A stretch of 64,000 nt of DNA, from NCBI GenBank assembly GCA_036004405.1, contig DASYRM010000065.1, positions 1-64,000 on the forward strand, in the 5' to 3' direction. Source of the DNA: DASYRM01 sp036004405 (GTDB lineage Bacteria; Acidobacteriota; Vicinamibacteria; Vicinamibacterales; UBA2999). The position numbers were made by a program, and so were the translations under genes. A model generated the notes under the pieces. The model was not told where the DNA came from. It was given only the letters and a program-made list of their open reading frames with translations, and searched no databases. Shown here piece by piece: positions 47,183-56,930 of the stretch; position 1 is the first letter of the stretch, and every line of letters begins with the position of its first letter.

Positions 47183-48415
47183 TCAGAAGAACTCTTTGAA
47201 AATGCCCCAGATGCGGCCGGTCATCCGGCTGAACGCGCCGGCGCCGCCCTTGGCCAGCACCGGCGGCCGGTTGCGGTGCGCGTACAACGCCAGCCCCACC
47301 GGCGTCGCGAACACGGGGCTCGTCACGTGATCGGCCAGCCCGCCAACACCCGCGGGGTGCCCGCGGCGGATCGGCAGATCGAAGATCTGCTCGGCGATCT
47401 CCGGCATGCCCTCGAGGATCGCTGCCCCTCCGGTGAGGACGATCCCCGAGTTGAGCGACTTCTCGTAGCCCGCGCGGCGGATCTCGTCCCACACCAGGTG
47501 GAAGATCTCCTCGGCGCGGGGTTGCAGGATCTCGGAGAGGATGCGGCGTGCCATCAGCCGCGGCTTGCGGCCGCCCACGCTCGCCACCTCGATGGTGTCC
47601 TTCTCGTCCACCATCGCCGACAGTGCACAGCCGCTCTTGCGCTTCAGCTTTTCCGCATCGGGGATGGGCGTGCGCAGGCCGACGGCGATGTCGTTGGTGA
47701 AGTGCTCGCCGCCGACGGCCACGACGCCGGTATGCCACAGGCTGCCACGCTCGAAGATCGCCAGGTCGGCGGTGCCGCCACCGATGTCCACGAGCGCCAC
47801 GCCGAGCTCCTTTTCGTCGGGCGTCAGCACCGCTTCGGCCGCCGCGAGCTGCTCGATCACCGTGTCCACCACCGTGACGCCGGCGCGGTTCACGCAGGAG
47901 ACGATGTTCTGCGTAGACGAAGCGGCGCCGGTCACGATGTGCACGTTCACCTCGAGCCGCGTGCCCATCATCCCGATCGGCGCGCCGATGCCGTCCTGCT
48001 CGTCCACCACGAAATCCTGCGGCAGCACGTGCAGGATCTCGCGGCCGTTGGGCAGCGTCACCGCCTTGGCGGCGTCGATGGCCCGGCGCACGTCGTCACG
48101 GGTGATCTCGCGGTTCTTCCCGGCCACGGCAATGACCCCGCGGCTGTTGAAGCCCTTGACGTGCGGGCCCGACAGCGCCAGGTGCACCGAGTCGATCTCG
48201 ACCCCCGCCATCAGCTCGGCCTCCTCGATCGCCTTCTTGATCGAGTCCACGGCCGCCTCGAGGTTCACGACGACGCCGCGCTTGATGCCGCGCGACTCCG
48301 CCACCCCGATGCCCACGATGTCGCAGCGGCCGTCGTCGAAGGTCTCGGCCACCACGCAACTCACCGTCGAGGTGCCCACGTCGAGCCCGACGACGTATCG
48401 CTCTTTACGCGCCAC
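47183..48415 (-). CDS. ftsA: cell division protein FtsA
   Basis: The actin-like membrane anchor of FtsZ, 410 residues. Nucleotide-binding motifs are VVGLDVGTSTVSCVVAE, ALVDIGGGTADLAIF and IVLTGGAAILEGM. The SHS2-type 1C insertion starts at about 84 (VHLALSGPHVKGFNS). The C-terminus (GRIWGIFKEFF) is the amphipathic membrane-targeting helix. The GTG start overlaps the ftsQ stop as TAGTG. Confidence 0.96.
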   Translation of the reverse strand: MARKERYVVGLDVGTSTVSCVVAETFDDGRCDIVGIGVAESRGIKRGVVVNLEAAVDSIKKAIEEAELMAGVEIDSVHLALSGPHVKGFNSRGVIAVAGKNREITRDDVRRAIDAAKAVTLPNGREILHVLPQDFVVDEQDGIGAPIGMMGTRLEVNVHIVTGAASSTQNIVSCVNRAGVTVVDTVIEQLAAAEAVLTPDEKELGVALVDIGGGTADLAIFERGSLWHTGVVAVGGEHFTNDIAVGLRTPIPDAEKLKRKSGCALSAMVDEKDTIEVASVGGRKPRLMARRILSEILQPRAEEIFHLVWDEIRRAGYEKSLNSGIVLTGGAAILEGMPEIAEQIFDLPIRRGHPAGVGGLADHVTSPVFATPVGLALYAHRNRPPVLAKGGAGAFSRMTGRIWGIFKEFF

Positions 48416-49239
48416 TAGTCCTCCCCACGTGATTTCCGTTCCCGGGGCCGCACGTAGATCCGCTTGTCGAACCGCAGATCCACATAGTCGATGCCGTCCA
48501 CTCGCTCGCGCAGCGCCGGCGCCAGCTCCAGGTACGCCTGCAGCCGCTCGGCGAACTTCTCGTGGCCGACCTTCAGTACGGCGGTGTCGTTCTTGAGCAG
48601 AACGGCCGCGTCGCGCACGTCGCTGACGTCGATCTGCGACACCATCCGCGCCAGATCGGGCTGCTGCTGCAGGCCCGCGATCAGGCGGCTGGCGAGGATG
48701 GCGCGTTCGCCGTCCACCAGCGTGGGGCCTCCGGCGGCCAGTCCGTCGATGATCGGCAGGTCGAGCGTCGCGTAGTTGGGGCCGAACTCGTCGATGATCG
48801 TGCCCTCGGGATCGACGAGCATGAGCCGATCGTTGAGACGCCCGATGCCCATCGGCTCGCGCTCGGCAATCACCACCATGATGGTGCGAGGGAACACGCG
48901 GCGCAGCGTGGCATCGGCCACCCACGGGGCACCGCGCAGCTTCTCCCGCCACGACTCGAGGTCCACGGTGAGCATGTGCGTGCCCTCGAGCCCCTCGAGT
49001 CGCGACAGCACCTCGCCGCGCGACATCCGCTGGTTGCCGTCGACGGTAATGCGCGCCACCTTGAGCGCCCCGGTGGTGAACATGAACGCCACCGACTCGT
49101 AGACGCAGAACACGCCCACCAGCACCGCCACGGCCACGCGGATGAGCGTGCCGCGCGACAGGCGCAACGCGCGCCTGCGGGCGGGCGACACGTGCGCGCG
49201 GCGGAACCGCTTGTCGCTCGGGGCGGCGACGGTTTTCAT
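48415..49239 (-). CDS. ftsQ: cell division protein FtsQ
   Basis: The 274-residue bitopic protein has a basic cytoplasmic tail (FRRAHVSPARRRALRLSRG), one membrane segment (IRVAVAVLVGVFCVYESVAFMF), a POTRA domain (LKVARITVDGNQRMSRGEVLSRLEGLEG) and the FtsQ beta domain (WVADATLRRVFPRTIMVVIAEREPMGIG). FtsQ recruits FtsB/FtsL in the divisome. The ATG overlaps the murC stop as ATGA. Confidence 0.94.
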   Translation of the reverse strand: MKTVAAPSDKRFRRAHVSPARRRALRLSRGTLIRVAVAVLVGVFCVYESVAFMFTTGALKVARITVDGNQRMSRGEVLSRLEGLEGTHMLTVDLESWREKLRGAPWVADATLRRVFPRTIMVVIAEREPMGIGRLNDRLMLVDPEGTIIDEFGPNYATLDLPIIDGLAAGGPTLVDGERAILASRLIAGLQQQPDLARMVSQIDVSDVRDAAVLLKNDTAVLKVGHEKFAERLQAYLELAPALRERVDGIDYVDLRFDKRIYVRPRERKSRGED

Positions 49240-50627
49240 GCCCGCTTCTCCCGCTCCTGCAGCGCGAGGAGAAGCCGCCTGGGCACCGCCGCAATCGACC
49301 CCGCGCCGAGCGTCAGCACGGCGTCGCCGGGGCGCGCCGCGGCGGCCAGCTCCGCGGCCAGACGGTCGATCGCCTTCACGATGCGCACCGGCCGGCCGGT
49401 CGCGCGCGCCACCGACTCGGCCAGCGCTTCGACGGTGACGCCCGCGATCGGCTCTTCGCTGGCGGCATAGATGTCGGTGAGCACCACTTCGTCGGCTTCG
49501 GCGAACGCCGGTCCGAACTCCTGCATCAGCCGCTCGGTGCGGGTGTAGCGGTGCGGCTGAAACGCCACCAGCAGGCGGCGGCCCAGCGTCACCCTGGCAG
49601 CCGACAGCACGGCGGCGATTTCGGTCGGATGGTGACCGTAGTCGTCCACCACCAGGACGCCGTCGGCTTCGCCCACACGTTCGAACCGGCGCTCGGCGCC
49701 GTGGAACTCGCGCAGGGTGGCGGCAACGCCGGGAAAGTCGACGCCCAGCTCGGACGCCACCGCCACCGCGGCCAACGCGTTCTGCAGGTTGTGGCGCCCC
49801 GGCACCGACAGCTCCAGCGTGCCGAGTCGCGCCTCGTCGCGGCCGCTGCGACGATACACGGTGCACCGCCCGCCGAACGCCCCCAGCTGCACGTCACGGG
49901 CGCCGATGGCCGGTGGATCCGCAGGCGGCTCGGCGAGCCCGTAGGTCACCACCCGCCGCGTGATCGACGGACACACCGCGCGCACGTGCGGATCGTCCAC
50001 GCACGCCACCACCGAGCCGTAGAACGGCACCTTGTTCGCGAAGTCCACGAACGCGCGCTGCAGCTCGTCGAAGCTGCCGTAGGTGTCCATGTGCTCGTGA
50101 TCGATGTTCGTCATCACCGCAATCGACGGCAGCAGCATGAGAAACGACCGGTCGCTCTCGTCCGCTTCCGCCACCATGTAATTCCCTTGCCCCAGCCGCG
50201 CGTTGCTGCCAAAGGCGCTCAACCGCCCGCCGATCACCGCCGTGGGATCGAGCCCGGCGCGCTCGAGCACCAGCGCGATCATCGAGGTGGTCGTCGTCTT
50301 GCCGTGCGACCCCGCCACCGCGATCGAAAACCGCAGGCGCATCAGCTCCGCGAGCATCTCGGCCCGCGGAATCACCGGAATCCCCCGCCGCGCCGCCTCG
50401 GCGATCTCCGGGTTCGTGCGCTTCACGGCCGAGGAGTAGACGACCACGTCGGCGTCGCCCACGTTGCCCGCCGCGTGCCCCTCGAACACGGTGACGCCGC
50501 ACGCCGATTCGAGCCGCGCCGTCACCTCGGACCGTCTTGCGTCAGACCCGCTCACCACGTAGCCCAGGTTGGCGAGCAGTTCGGCAATCCCGCTCATGCC
50601 GATCCCGCCGATCCCGACGAAGTGCAC
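49236..50627 (-). CDS. murC: UDP-N-acetylmuramate-L-alanine ligase
   Basis: The cytoplasmic Mur ligase adds L-Ala to UDP-MurNAc. About 463 residues: the Rossmann start VHFVGIGGIGMSGIAELL, ATP loop AVAGSHGKTTTTSM, the carbamylated/magnesium region MTNIDHEHMDTYG, and the C-terminal domain with VVDDYGHHPTEI. I chose the GTG at 50627, preceded by AGGA, because the family begins KIHFIGIGG at exactly this point; a TTG at 50648 would overlap murG. The order murG-murC-ftsQ, without murB or ddl between, is notable but seen in other phyla. Confidence 0.96.
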   Translation of the reverse strand: MHFVGIGGIGMSGIAELLANLGYVVSGSDARRSEVTARLESACGVTVFEGHAAGNVGDADVVVYSSAVKRTNPEIAEAARRGIPVIPRAEMLAELMRLRFSIAVAGSHGKTTTTSMIALVLERAGLDPTAVIGGRLSAFGSNARLGQGNYMVAEADESDRSFLMLLPSIAVMTNIDHEHMDTYGSFDELQRAFVDFANKVPFYGSVVACVDDPHVRAVCPSITRRVVTYGLAEPPADPPAIGARDVQLGAFGGRCTVYRRSGRDEARLGTLELSVPGRHNLQNALAAVAVASELGVDFPGVAATLREFHGAERRFERVGEADGVLVVDDYGHHPTEIAAVLSAARVTLGRRLLVAFQPHRYTRTERLMQEFGPAFAEADEVVLTDIYAASEEPIAGVTVEALAESVARATGRPVRIVKAIDRLAAELAAAARPGDAVLTLGAGSIAAVPRRLLLALQEREKRA

Positions 50628-50637
50628 CCGTCGCGTC

Positions 50638-51717
50638 CTACCGAGCAAGCTCCAGCACCTTGTCCACGATCACGCGCGCTGCATCCGGCCGCGCCATCCC
50701 GCGGGCAGCCGCGGCCATCCGCTGGCGCGTTCCGCCTTCGCGCGCCAGGCCGAGGATTTCGTCCGCCAGGCGCGCGCCGGTCAGCTCGCGCTGATCGATC
50801 ACGCGCGCCGCGCCCTGGCGCACCAGCGCATCGGCATTGCGGCGCTGATGGTCGTCGGTCGCGGTGGGCAGCGGGATCAGGATCGCGGGCCGCCCCGCGG
50901 CCGTCAGCTCCGCCAGCGTCGTAGCGCCGGCGCGGCACACGATCACGTCCGCGGCGCGCATCTCCCGATCCATCTCGTAGAGAAACGGCTCGACGCGCGC
51001 CGTCAGCCCCGCCGCCGCATACGCCTCACGCGCCATCGTCAGATCCCGTTCGCCCGTCTGGTGTGTGACCTCGACTCCCGGCGTCGCCGCCGCCAGCGCC
51101 GCCGCGGCGGCGGCCATCGCCAGGTTGATGGCGTGCGCGCCCTGCGATCCGCCGAACACCAGCACCCGCGTGCGCCCGCCGGCCGCCGGCTCGCTGGCCG
51201 CGGGTGCAAAGAACTCCGGCCGCACGGGATTCCCCGCCACGAACGCCTTGTCCCCGAACGTCGCCAGGCTCTCCTCGTAGGTCACGGCCGCGGTCCGCAC
51301 CAGCCGCGACAACAGGCGGTTGGTCAGCCCTGGCGTGGCGTTCTGCTCCATCAGGAGCGTTGGCACTCCGCGCAACGCCGCCAGCGCCACCACCGGACCC
51401 GAGCTGTAGCCGCCCACGCCAATCACCACCGACGGACGCCGGCGCGAAATCACCCGCCACGCGTCGAGCGCGCTCAGCGGCAGCAGCAGCAGCCCGCGCA
51501 GCAGCGCGAGCGGCGACTTGCCCTTCAGGCCGGCGCTCCGGATCGTGTCGAGCGTCAGCCCTTCGCGCGGAATCACCCGCGCTTCGATCCCTGCCGCCGT
51601 CCCGACGAACGTCACCACCGCGCCCGGCACTCTGGCCATCAGCTCGCGAGCCACGGCCACGCCCGGGAACAGATGGCCCCCGGTGCCACCGCCGGCCACG
51701 AGCAACGACACGCTCAC
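50638..51717 (-). CDS. murG: undecaprenyl-PP-MurNAc-pentapeptide GlcNAc transferase
   Basis: The peripheral inner-membrane glycosyltransferase makes lipid II from lipid I. The 359-residue product has the first glycine loop LLVAGGGTGGHLFPG, VIGVGGYSSGPVV, the second glycine-rich loop VLVFGGSQGAHAIN, and the UDP-GlcNAc site VCRAGATTLAELTAAGRPAILIPLP. The GTG start at 51717 fits the family N-terminus. There are 41 bases between ftsW and murG, one of few real gaps in the cluster. Confidence 0.97.
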   Translation of the reverse strand: MSVSLLVAGGGTGGHLFPGVAVARELMARVPGAVVTFVGTAAGIEARVIPREGLTLDTIRSAGLKGKSPLALLRGLLLLPLSALDAWRVISRRRPSVVIGVGGYSSGPVVALAALRGVPTLLMEQNATPGLTNRLLSRLVRTAAVTYEESLATFGDKAFVAGNPVRPEFFAPAASEPAAGGRTRVLVFGGSQGAHAINLAMAAAAAALAAATPGVEVTHQTGERDLTMAREAYAAAGLTARVEPFLYEMDREMRAADVIVCRAGATTLAELTAAGRPAILIPLPTATDDHQRRNADALVRQGAARVIDQRELTGARLADEILGLAREGGTRQRMAAAARGMARPDAARVIVDKVLELAR

Positions 51718-51758
51718 TCAACGTGCCCTCTGTGTGTGTGCCCGCCCTCGGGACCGGG

Positions 51759-52856
51759 TCATTCCGGCGCCTCGTGCTGCGAGATGTTGAGCAGAATGCC
51801 CATGCCAAGCAGGTTGATCAGCAGCGACGATCCGCCGGCGCTCACGAGCGGCAGCGGAATCCCCTTGGTCGGCATCAGGCCGAGCACGACGCTCATGTTC
51901 ACGAGCGCCTGGACGCCGATCATCGTGGTGATGCCGAGGGCGAGGAAGGCACCGAAGGCGTCCTGCGCCCGCGACGCGATGCGAAGGCCGCGCCACGCGA
52001 TCACGCAGAAGCAGACGAGGATGCAGGTCGCGCCCACGAGCCCGAGCTCCTCGCCGATCACCGCGTAGATGAAATCGGTGTGCGGCTCGGGCAGGTAGTA
52101 CAGCTTCTGCACTCCGGACATGAGCCCGCGGCCGAACACACCGCCCGAGCCGACCGCGAGCAGCGACTGAATGATCTGGAAGCCGTCGCCCTGCGGGTCC
52201 GCCCACGGATCCCAGAACGCGAACAGGCGGCGGCGCCGGTAGTCGGCGCTCATCAGCACCACATAGATCGCCGGCGCCATCGCCAGCACGGTGCCGACGA
52301 GATAGCGATAGTTGAGCCCGGCGGCAAACACCATCGCCGCGACGATCAACAGCAGCGACATGGCGGTGCCGAAGTCCGGCTGCAGCAGAATCAGCCCCGC
52401 GAGCGCGCCGACGACGATCGCGATCGGCAGCATCGAGTAGCGCAGATCGTCGATCCGGTGCATCCGGCGTTCGAGGACGAGCGCGGTGAAGAGCACCGCC
52501 GCCAGCTTGGCCAGCTCGGAGGGCTGGATGCCCAGGCCGCCGATGCCGAACCACCGCCGCGTGCCGTTGACCGGCGCACTGAAGAGGACGGCGATGAGCA
52601 TGAGGGTGACGAACGCCAGCCCGCTCCAGATGAAGGTGTCGTTGCGGTAGGCGCGGTAGTCCACCCGCATGGCCACGGCGAGCACCGCCAGGCCGAGCGC
52701 CGTCCAGAGCGCCTGCTTGGTGAGGAACAGGTTCGGCTGGTCGAACCTCTGAAGCGCCACCAGCGCCGAGGCGCTGTAGACCATGACGATGCTCACGCAC
52801 ACCAGCAGGAAGGTGGCCGTGAACAGCACGCGATCCGATTTGAGCTTTCTCGCCAT
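51759..52856 (-). CDS. ftsW: septal peptidoglycan glycosyltransferase FtsW
   Basis: The SEDS-family polymerase works with FtsI at the septum. The 365-residue protein has ten predicted membrane segments. SEDS signatures are present: RRWFGIGGLGIQPSELAKL, the catalytic Asp region in LLQPDFGTAMSLLLI, the periplasmic loop LYYLPEPHTDFIYAVIGEELG and the C-terminal GIPLPLVSAGGSSLLINL. A RodA assignment is possible by sequence alone, but the dcw context favours FtsW. The 204-base region upstream holds the inverted-repeat element. Confidence 0.95.
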   Translation of the reverse strand: MARKLKSDRVLFTATFLLVCVSIVMVYSASALVALQRFDQPNLFLTKQALWTALGLAVLAVAMRVDYRAYRNDTFIWSGLAFVTLMLIAVLFSAPVNGTRRWFGIGGLGIQPSELAKLAAVLFTALVLERRMHRIDDLRYSMLPIAIVVGALAGLILLQPDFGTAMSLLLIVAAMVFAAGLNYRYLVGTVLAMAPAIYVVLMSADYRRRRLFAFWDPWADPQGDGFQIIQSLLAVGSGGVFGRGLMSGVQKLYYLPEPHTDFIYAVIGEELGLVGATCILVCFCVIAWRGLRIASRAQDAFGAFLALGITTMIGVQALVNMSVVLGLMPTKGIPLPLVSAGGSSLLINLLGMGILLNISQHEAPE

Positions 52857-52904
52857 AATTCAGCCCTAAAGTCCTTGCACGCTCGTACCGAAAGATGCAC
52901 AGCC

Positions 52905-53050
52905 GGATCGGGTAAGATCCCGATCCCGCGTGAGCAGTCAGCAGTCATCAGCCGGCTCGTGGGACAGGCCACCCACCTCGCAGACTGGGGTTAGTCTGCG
53001 TTCCCAGCGGTAGGCTCCCGCCCGCGCCAAACCGACTGACGACTGCTCAC
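52905..53050. repeat. inverted-repeat insertion between murD and ftsW
   Basis: Outer arms GTGAGCAGTCAGCAGTC (52930-52946) and GACTGACGACTGCTCAC (53034-53050) are inverted copies with 15 of 17 matches. A central hairpin CGCAGACT/AGTCTGCG (52979-53000) lies between them. Next to it, nearer ftsW, a separate perfect hairpin GGATCGGG/CCCGATCC with loop TAAGAT (52905-52926) precedes the ftsW ATG by 49 bases. Nothing coding is visible. This is the longest gap in the dcw cluster (204 bases). Confidence 0.7.
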
Positions 53051-53060
53051 GGCTCACGTT

Positions 53061-54428
53061 TCAGACCAGCCTCGCCCTCAGTTTCTCCACCTCCTCCTTG
53101 AAGCTGCGCCCGCGGTCGGCGTAGTCGCGGAACCAGTCGAAGCTCGCGCACGCCGGCGCCAGCAGCACGACCCCCTCGTGACCCACGAGGTCGTAGGCGC
53201 GCGCCACCGCCTCGGCCATCGAGCCGGCGCGCACCACCGGCGGCCCACCCGCCATGGCGGCTTCCACCTGCGACGCCGCGTCGCCGATCGCCACTACGCC
53301 GCGGCCGCGTCCGGCCAGCGCCTCCTTGAGCTCGCTCAGGTTTCCGCCCTTGTAGCGGCCGCCGATGATCGCCACGACGCCGGCCTCGAAGCTCTCGATC
53401 GACTTCCGCGCGGCGCCGACGTTGGTGGCCTTCGAATCGTTCACGAAGCGCACCTTGCCGATGGTGGCCACGTGCTCCATGACGTGCTCGAGCCCGGTGA
53501 ACCCGCGCACCGCCTGCTCGATGGAGCCCGCGCCGGCACCGGCCAGGTTGGCGGCCGCGGTGGCGGCCACGATGTTGCCCAGCATGTGTTGGCCGGGCAC
53601 CCGCACGGCGGTCACGGGCGCCAGGCGCTCGAACGTCGACCGGGTCTTGCGGCCGATCCATCCGTCGCTCACGGTGTAGCCATCGGGGATGTTGGGCGCC
53701 AGCGAGAACCACACGCGAGTCGCAAAACTCTGGGCGCTGTAGCGGACAACCGCAGGGTCGTCGGCGTTCACCACCGCAAAGTCGCTCGGCACCTGGTTGG
53801 CGAAGATCCGCGCCTTGGCGTCGCCGTATTCCTGCAGGCTCGCGTGCCGATCGAGATGGTCGTCGGTGAGGTTGAGCCACACGGCCATCCACGGACGGAA
53901 CGACGTGGTGGTCGCGAGCTGGAAGCTGCTCACTTCCACCACGTGCACGGTACGGTCGGTGGACGCCTCCACCTGCGCGCTGACCGGCACCCCGATGTTT
54001 CCACCGACCAGCACGTGCCGCCCGGCCGCGTCGAGCATGCGGCCGATGAGCGTCGTCGTCGTGGACTTGCCCTTGGTGCCGGTGATCGCGATCACCGGCC
54101 CCTTGAGCCACCGCCACGCCAGCTCCAGCTCGCCGATGATCTCGACGCCGCGGTCGCGCGCGGCGGCAAACACCGGTTGCTCGAGCGGCACGCCGGGGCT
54201 CACCACCACGAGGTCTGCCTGGGCGAGCGTGCCCGGCTGATGACCGCCGGTCTCGATCTGGATCCCGGACGCCGCCAGGGCGCCGGCCTCGTCGAACGAC
54301 GCGCGGCTCTCGCTGAGCGTCACGTGCGCCCCTCGCTTGCGCAGCAGTTCGGCCGCGGCAAGCCCGCTGCGTGCAGCCCCCACCACGACCACCTGGCGTC
54401 CCTCCACGGAGAAGTCATGCTGGGCCAT
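53061..54428 (-). CDS. murD: UDP-MurNAc-L-alanine:D-glutamate ligase
   Basis: Adds D-Glu to UDP-MurNAc-L-Ala. The 455-residue protein has the N-terminal VVVVGAARSGLAAAELL fold, ATP loop AITGTKGKSTTTTLIG, VEVSSFQLATT, LNLTDDHLDRHASLQEY and the C-terminal VRFVNDSKATNVGAARKSIES with IIGGRYKGGNLSEL. The ATG at 54428 is 4 bases after the mraY stop; its own stop is followed by the inverted-repeat element before ftsW. Confidence 0.97.
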   Translation of the reverse strand: MAQHDFSVEGRQVVVVGAARSGLAAAELLRKRGAHVTLSESRASFDEAGALAASGIQIETGGHQPGTLAQADLVVVSPGVPLEQPVFAAARDRGVEIIGELELAWRWLKGPVIAITGTKGKSTTTTLIGRMLDAAGRHVLVGGNIGVPVSAQVEASTDRTVHVVEVSSFQLATTTSFRPWMAVWLNLTDDHLDRHASLQEYGDAKARIFANQVPSDFAVVNADDPAVVRYSAQSFATRVWFSLAPNIPDGYTVSDGWIGRKTRSTFERLAPVTAVRVPGQHMLGNIVAATAAANLAGAGAGSIEQAVRGFTGLEHVMEHVATIGKVRFVNDSKATNVGAARKSIESFEAGVVAIIGGRYKGGNLSELKEALAGRGRGVVAIGDAASQVEAAMAGGPPVVRAGSMAEAVARAYDLVGHEGVVLLAPACASFDWFRDYADRGRSFKEEVEKLRARLV

Positions 54429-54432
54429 GTGG

Positions 54433-55529
<1,097 letters not shown>

Positions 55530-55530
<1 letters not shown>

Positions 55531-56930
55531 CAGCCCCGCTCCTGCACGATGCGATCGGCCACGACGTCGCAGCGCGTGCCGCGCGAGCCCTTCACCAGCA
55601 CCAGGTCGCCCGAGCGCAGCGCGGCGGTCACCGCCGGCGCCGCCTCGGCGCTCGAGGCGAAATAGGCGACGCCGTCGCGCGGCATGCCTGCGGCCACCGC
55701 CGCTTCGGCCAGCGACCGGGCCGGCGCGCCGCCGACGGCCACGATCAGCCGCAGGCCGGCCTCGGCCGCCGCGCGACCGCACGACTCGTGGAGCGCTGTG
55801 GCGTGATCGCCCAGCTCCAGCATCTCGCCGAGCACCGCCACCCGCCCGGCGGCCCGCGTTTCCCGCGCCATCACCTCCAGCGCCCGCCGCAGCGCCGACG
55901 GGCTCGAGTTGTACGAGTCGTCGATGAGCGTGACGCCGTCCCGCAGGTGCTGCACGACGCCGCGGCGATCGGCGGGCCGCAGCGTGGCCGCGGTATCGCG
56001 GATGACCGGGAGGGCCACGCCGCACTCGAGTGCCACGGCGGTAGCGGCGAGCACGTTGGCCAGGTTGCCGCGGCCCAGCAGCGGCGTCGTCAGATCCATC
56101 GCCCCGGCCGGCGTCTCCACGCGGGCGCGCATCCCATCCCAGCCGAGGTCACGGATGTCGTGGGCCCGCACGTCGGCGTTCGCCGACTCGCCAAACGTGA
56201 TCCGCCGCCCGGCAAAGCGCGGCGCGCGCGCCATCACGCGGGCGTCGTCGGCCGCGCACACGAGCACGTCGTCCGGGCGCGCCTCTTCCAGCACCTCGGC
56301 CTTGGCGTCGGCAATCGCGTCCACCGACGCGAAGAAGCCCACGTGGGCATCGCCCACGTTGGTCCACACGCGGACATCGGGCTCGGCAATGCGCACGAGC
56401 GCGCGGATCTCTCCGGCGTGATTCATTCCCAATTCCATCACCGCCACATCCGGCCCGCTCGTCAGCTGCATGAGCGAGAGCGGCAGTCCGATGTGGTTGT
56501 TCAAGTTCCCCTTGTTCTTCACGACCCGGAACCGCGTGGCGAGCATCGCCGCAATCGATTCCTTCGTCGTCGTCTTGCCGGCGCTGCCGGTGATCGCCAC
56601 CACCTTCGCGCCCGAGGCGACGCGTACCGCATGCGCCGCATCCTGCAGCGCCTGCAGCGTGTCGCCGACACCGATGACGCCCTCGCCCGCGTCGGCGTGG
56701 GCGTCGGCCCACTCCCGCTCCACCACCACGCCCGCGGCACCGCGCGCCAGCGCCTCGGCCGCGAACGTGTGGCCGTCGAACCGCGGCCCGCGTAGCGCCA
56801 CGAACAGGTCGCCAGCCGCCATCGCCCGGCTGTCGGTCACGACGCTGCGGACCGGCGTGTCGCCCCGCCCGACCAAGGTGCCGGCCACCGCGCCGGCAAT
56901 CCAGCCCAGCGTCAGCGGAACCGCACTCAC
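55530..56930 (-). CDS. murF: UDP-MurNAc-tripeptide:D-Ala-D-Ala ligase
   Basis: Adds D-Ala-D-Ala to complete the pentapeptide. The 466-residue protein has VVTDSRAMAAGDLFVALRG, ATP loop AITGSAGKTTTKESI, the MELGMNHAGEI motif and IDDSYNSSPSALRRALE in the ATP-binding domain. The GTG start overlaps the murE stop as GTGA. No ddl gene is in the cluster, so D-Ala-D-Ala must come from elsewhere in the genome. Confidence 0.97.

Noticed and set aside
46277..48418. 713-residue plus-strand open frame across ftsZ and ftsA
   Set aside because: Antisense to two intact, conserved division genes; no recognisable domain.
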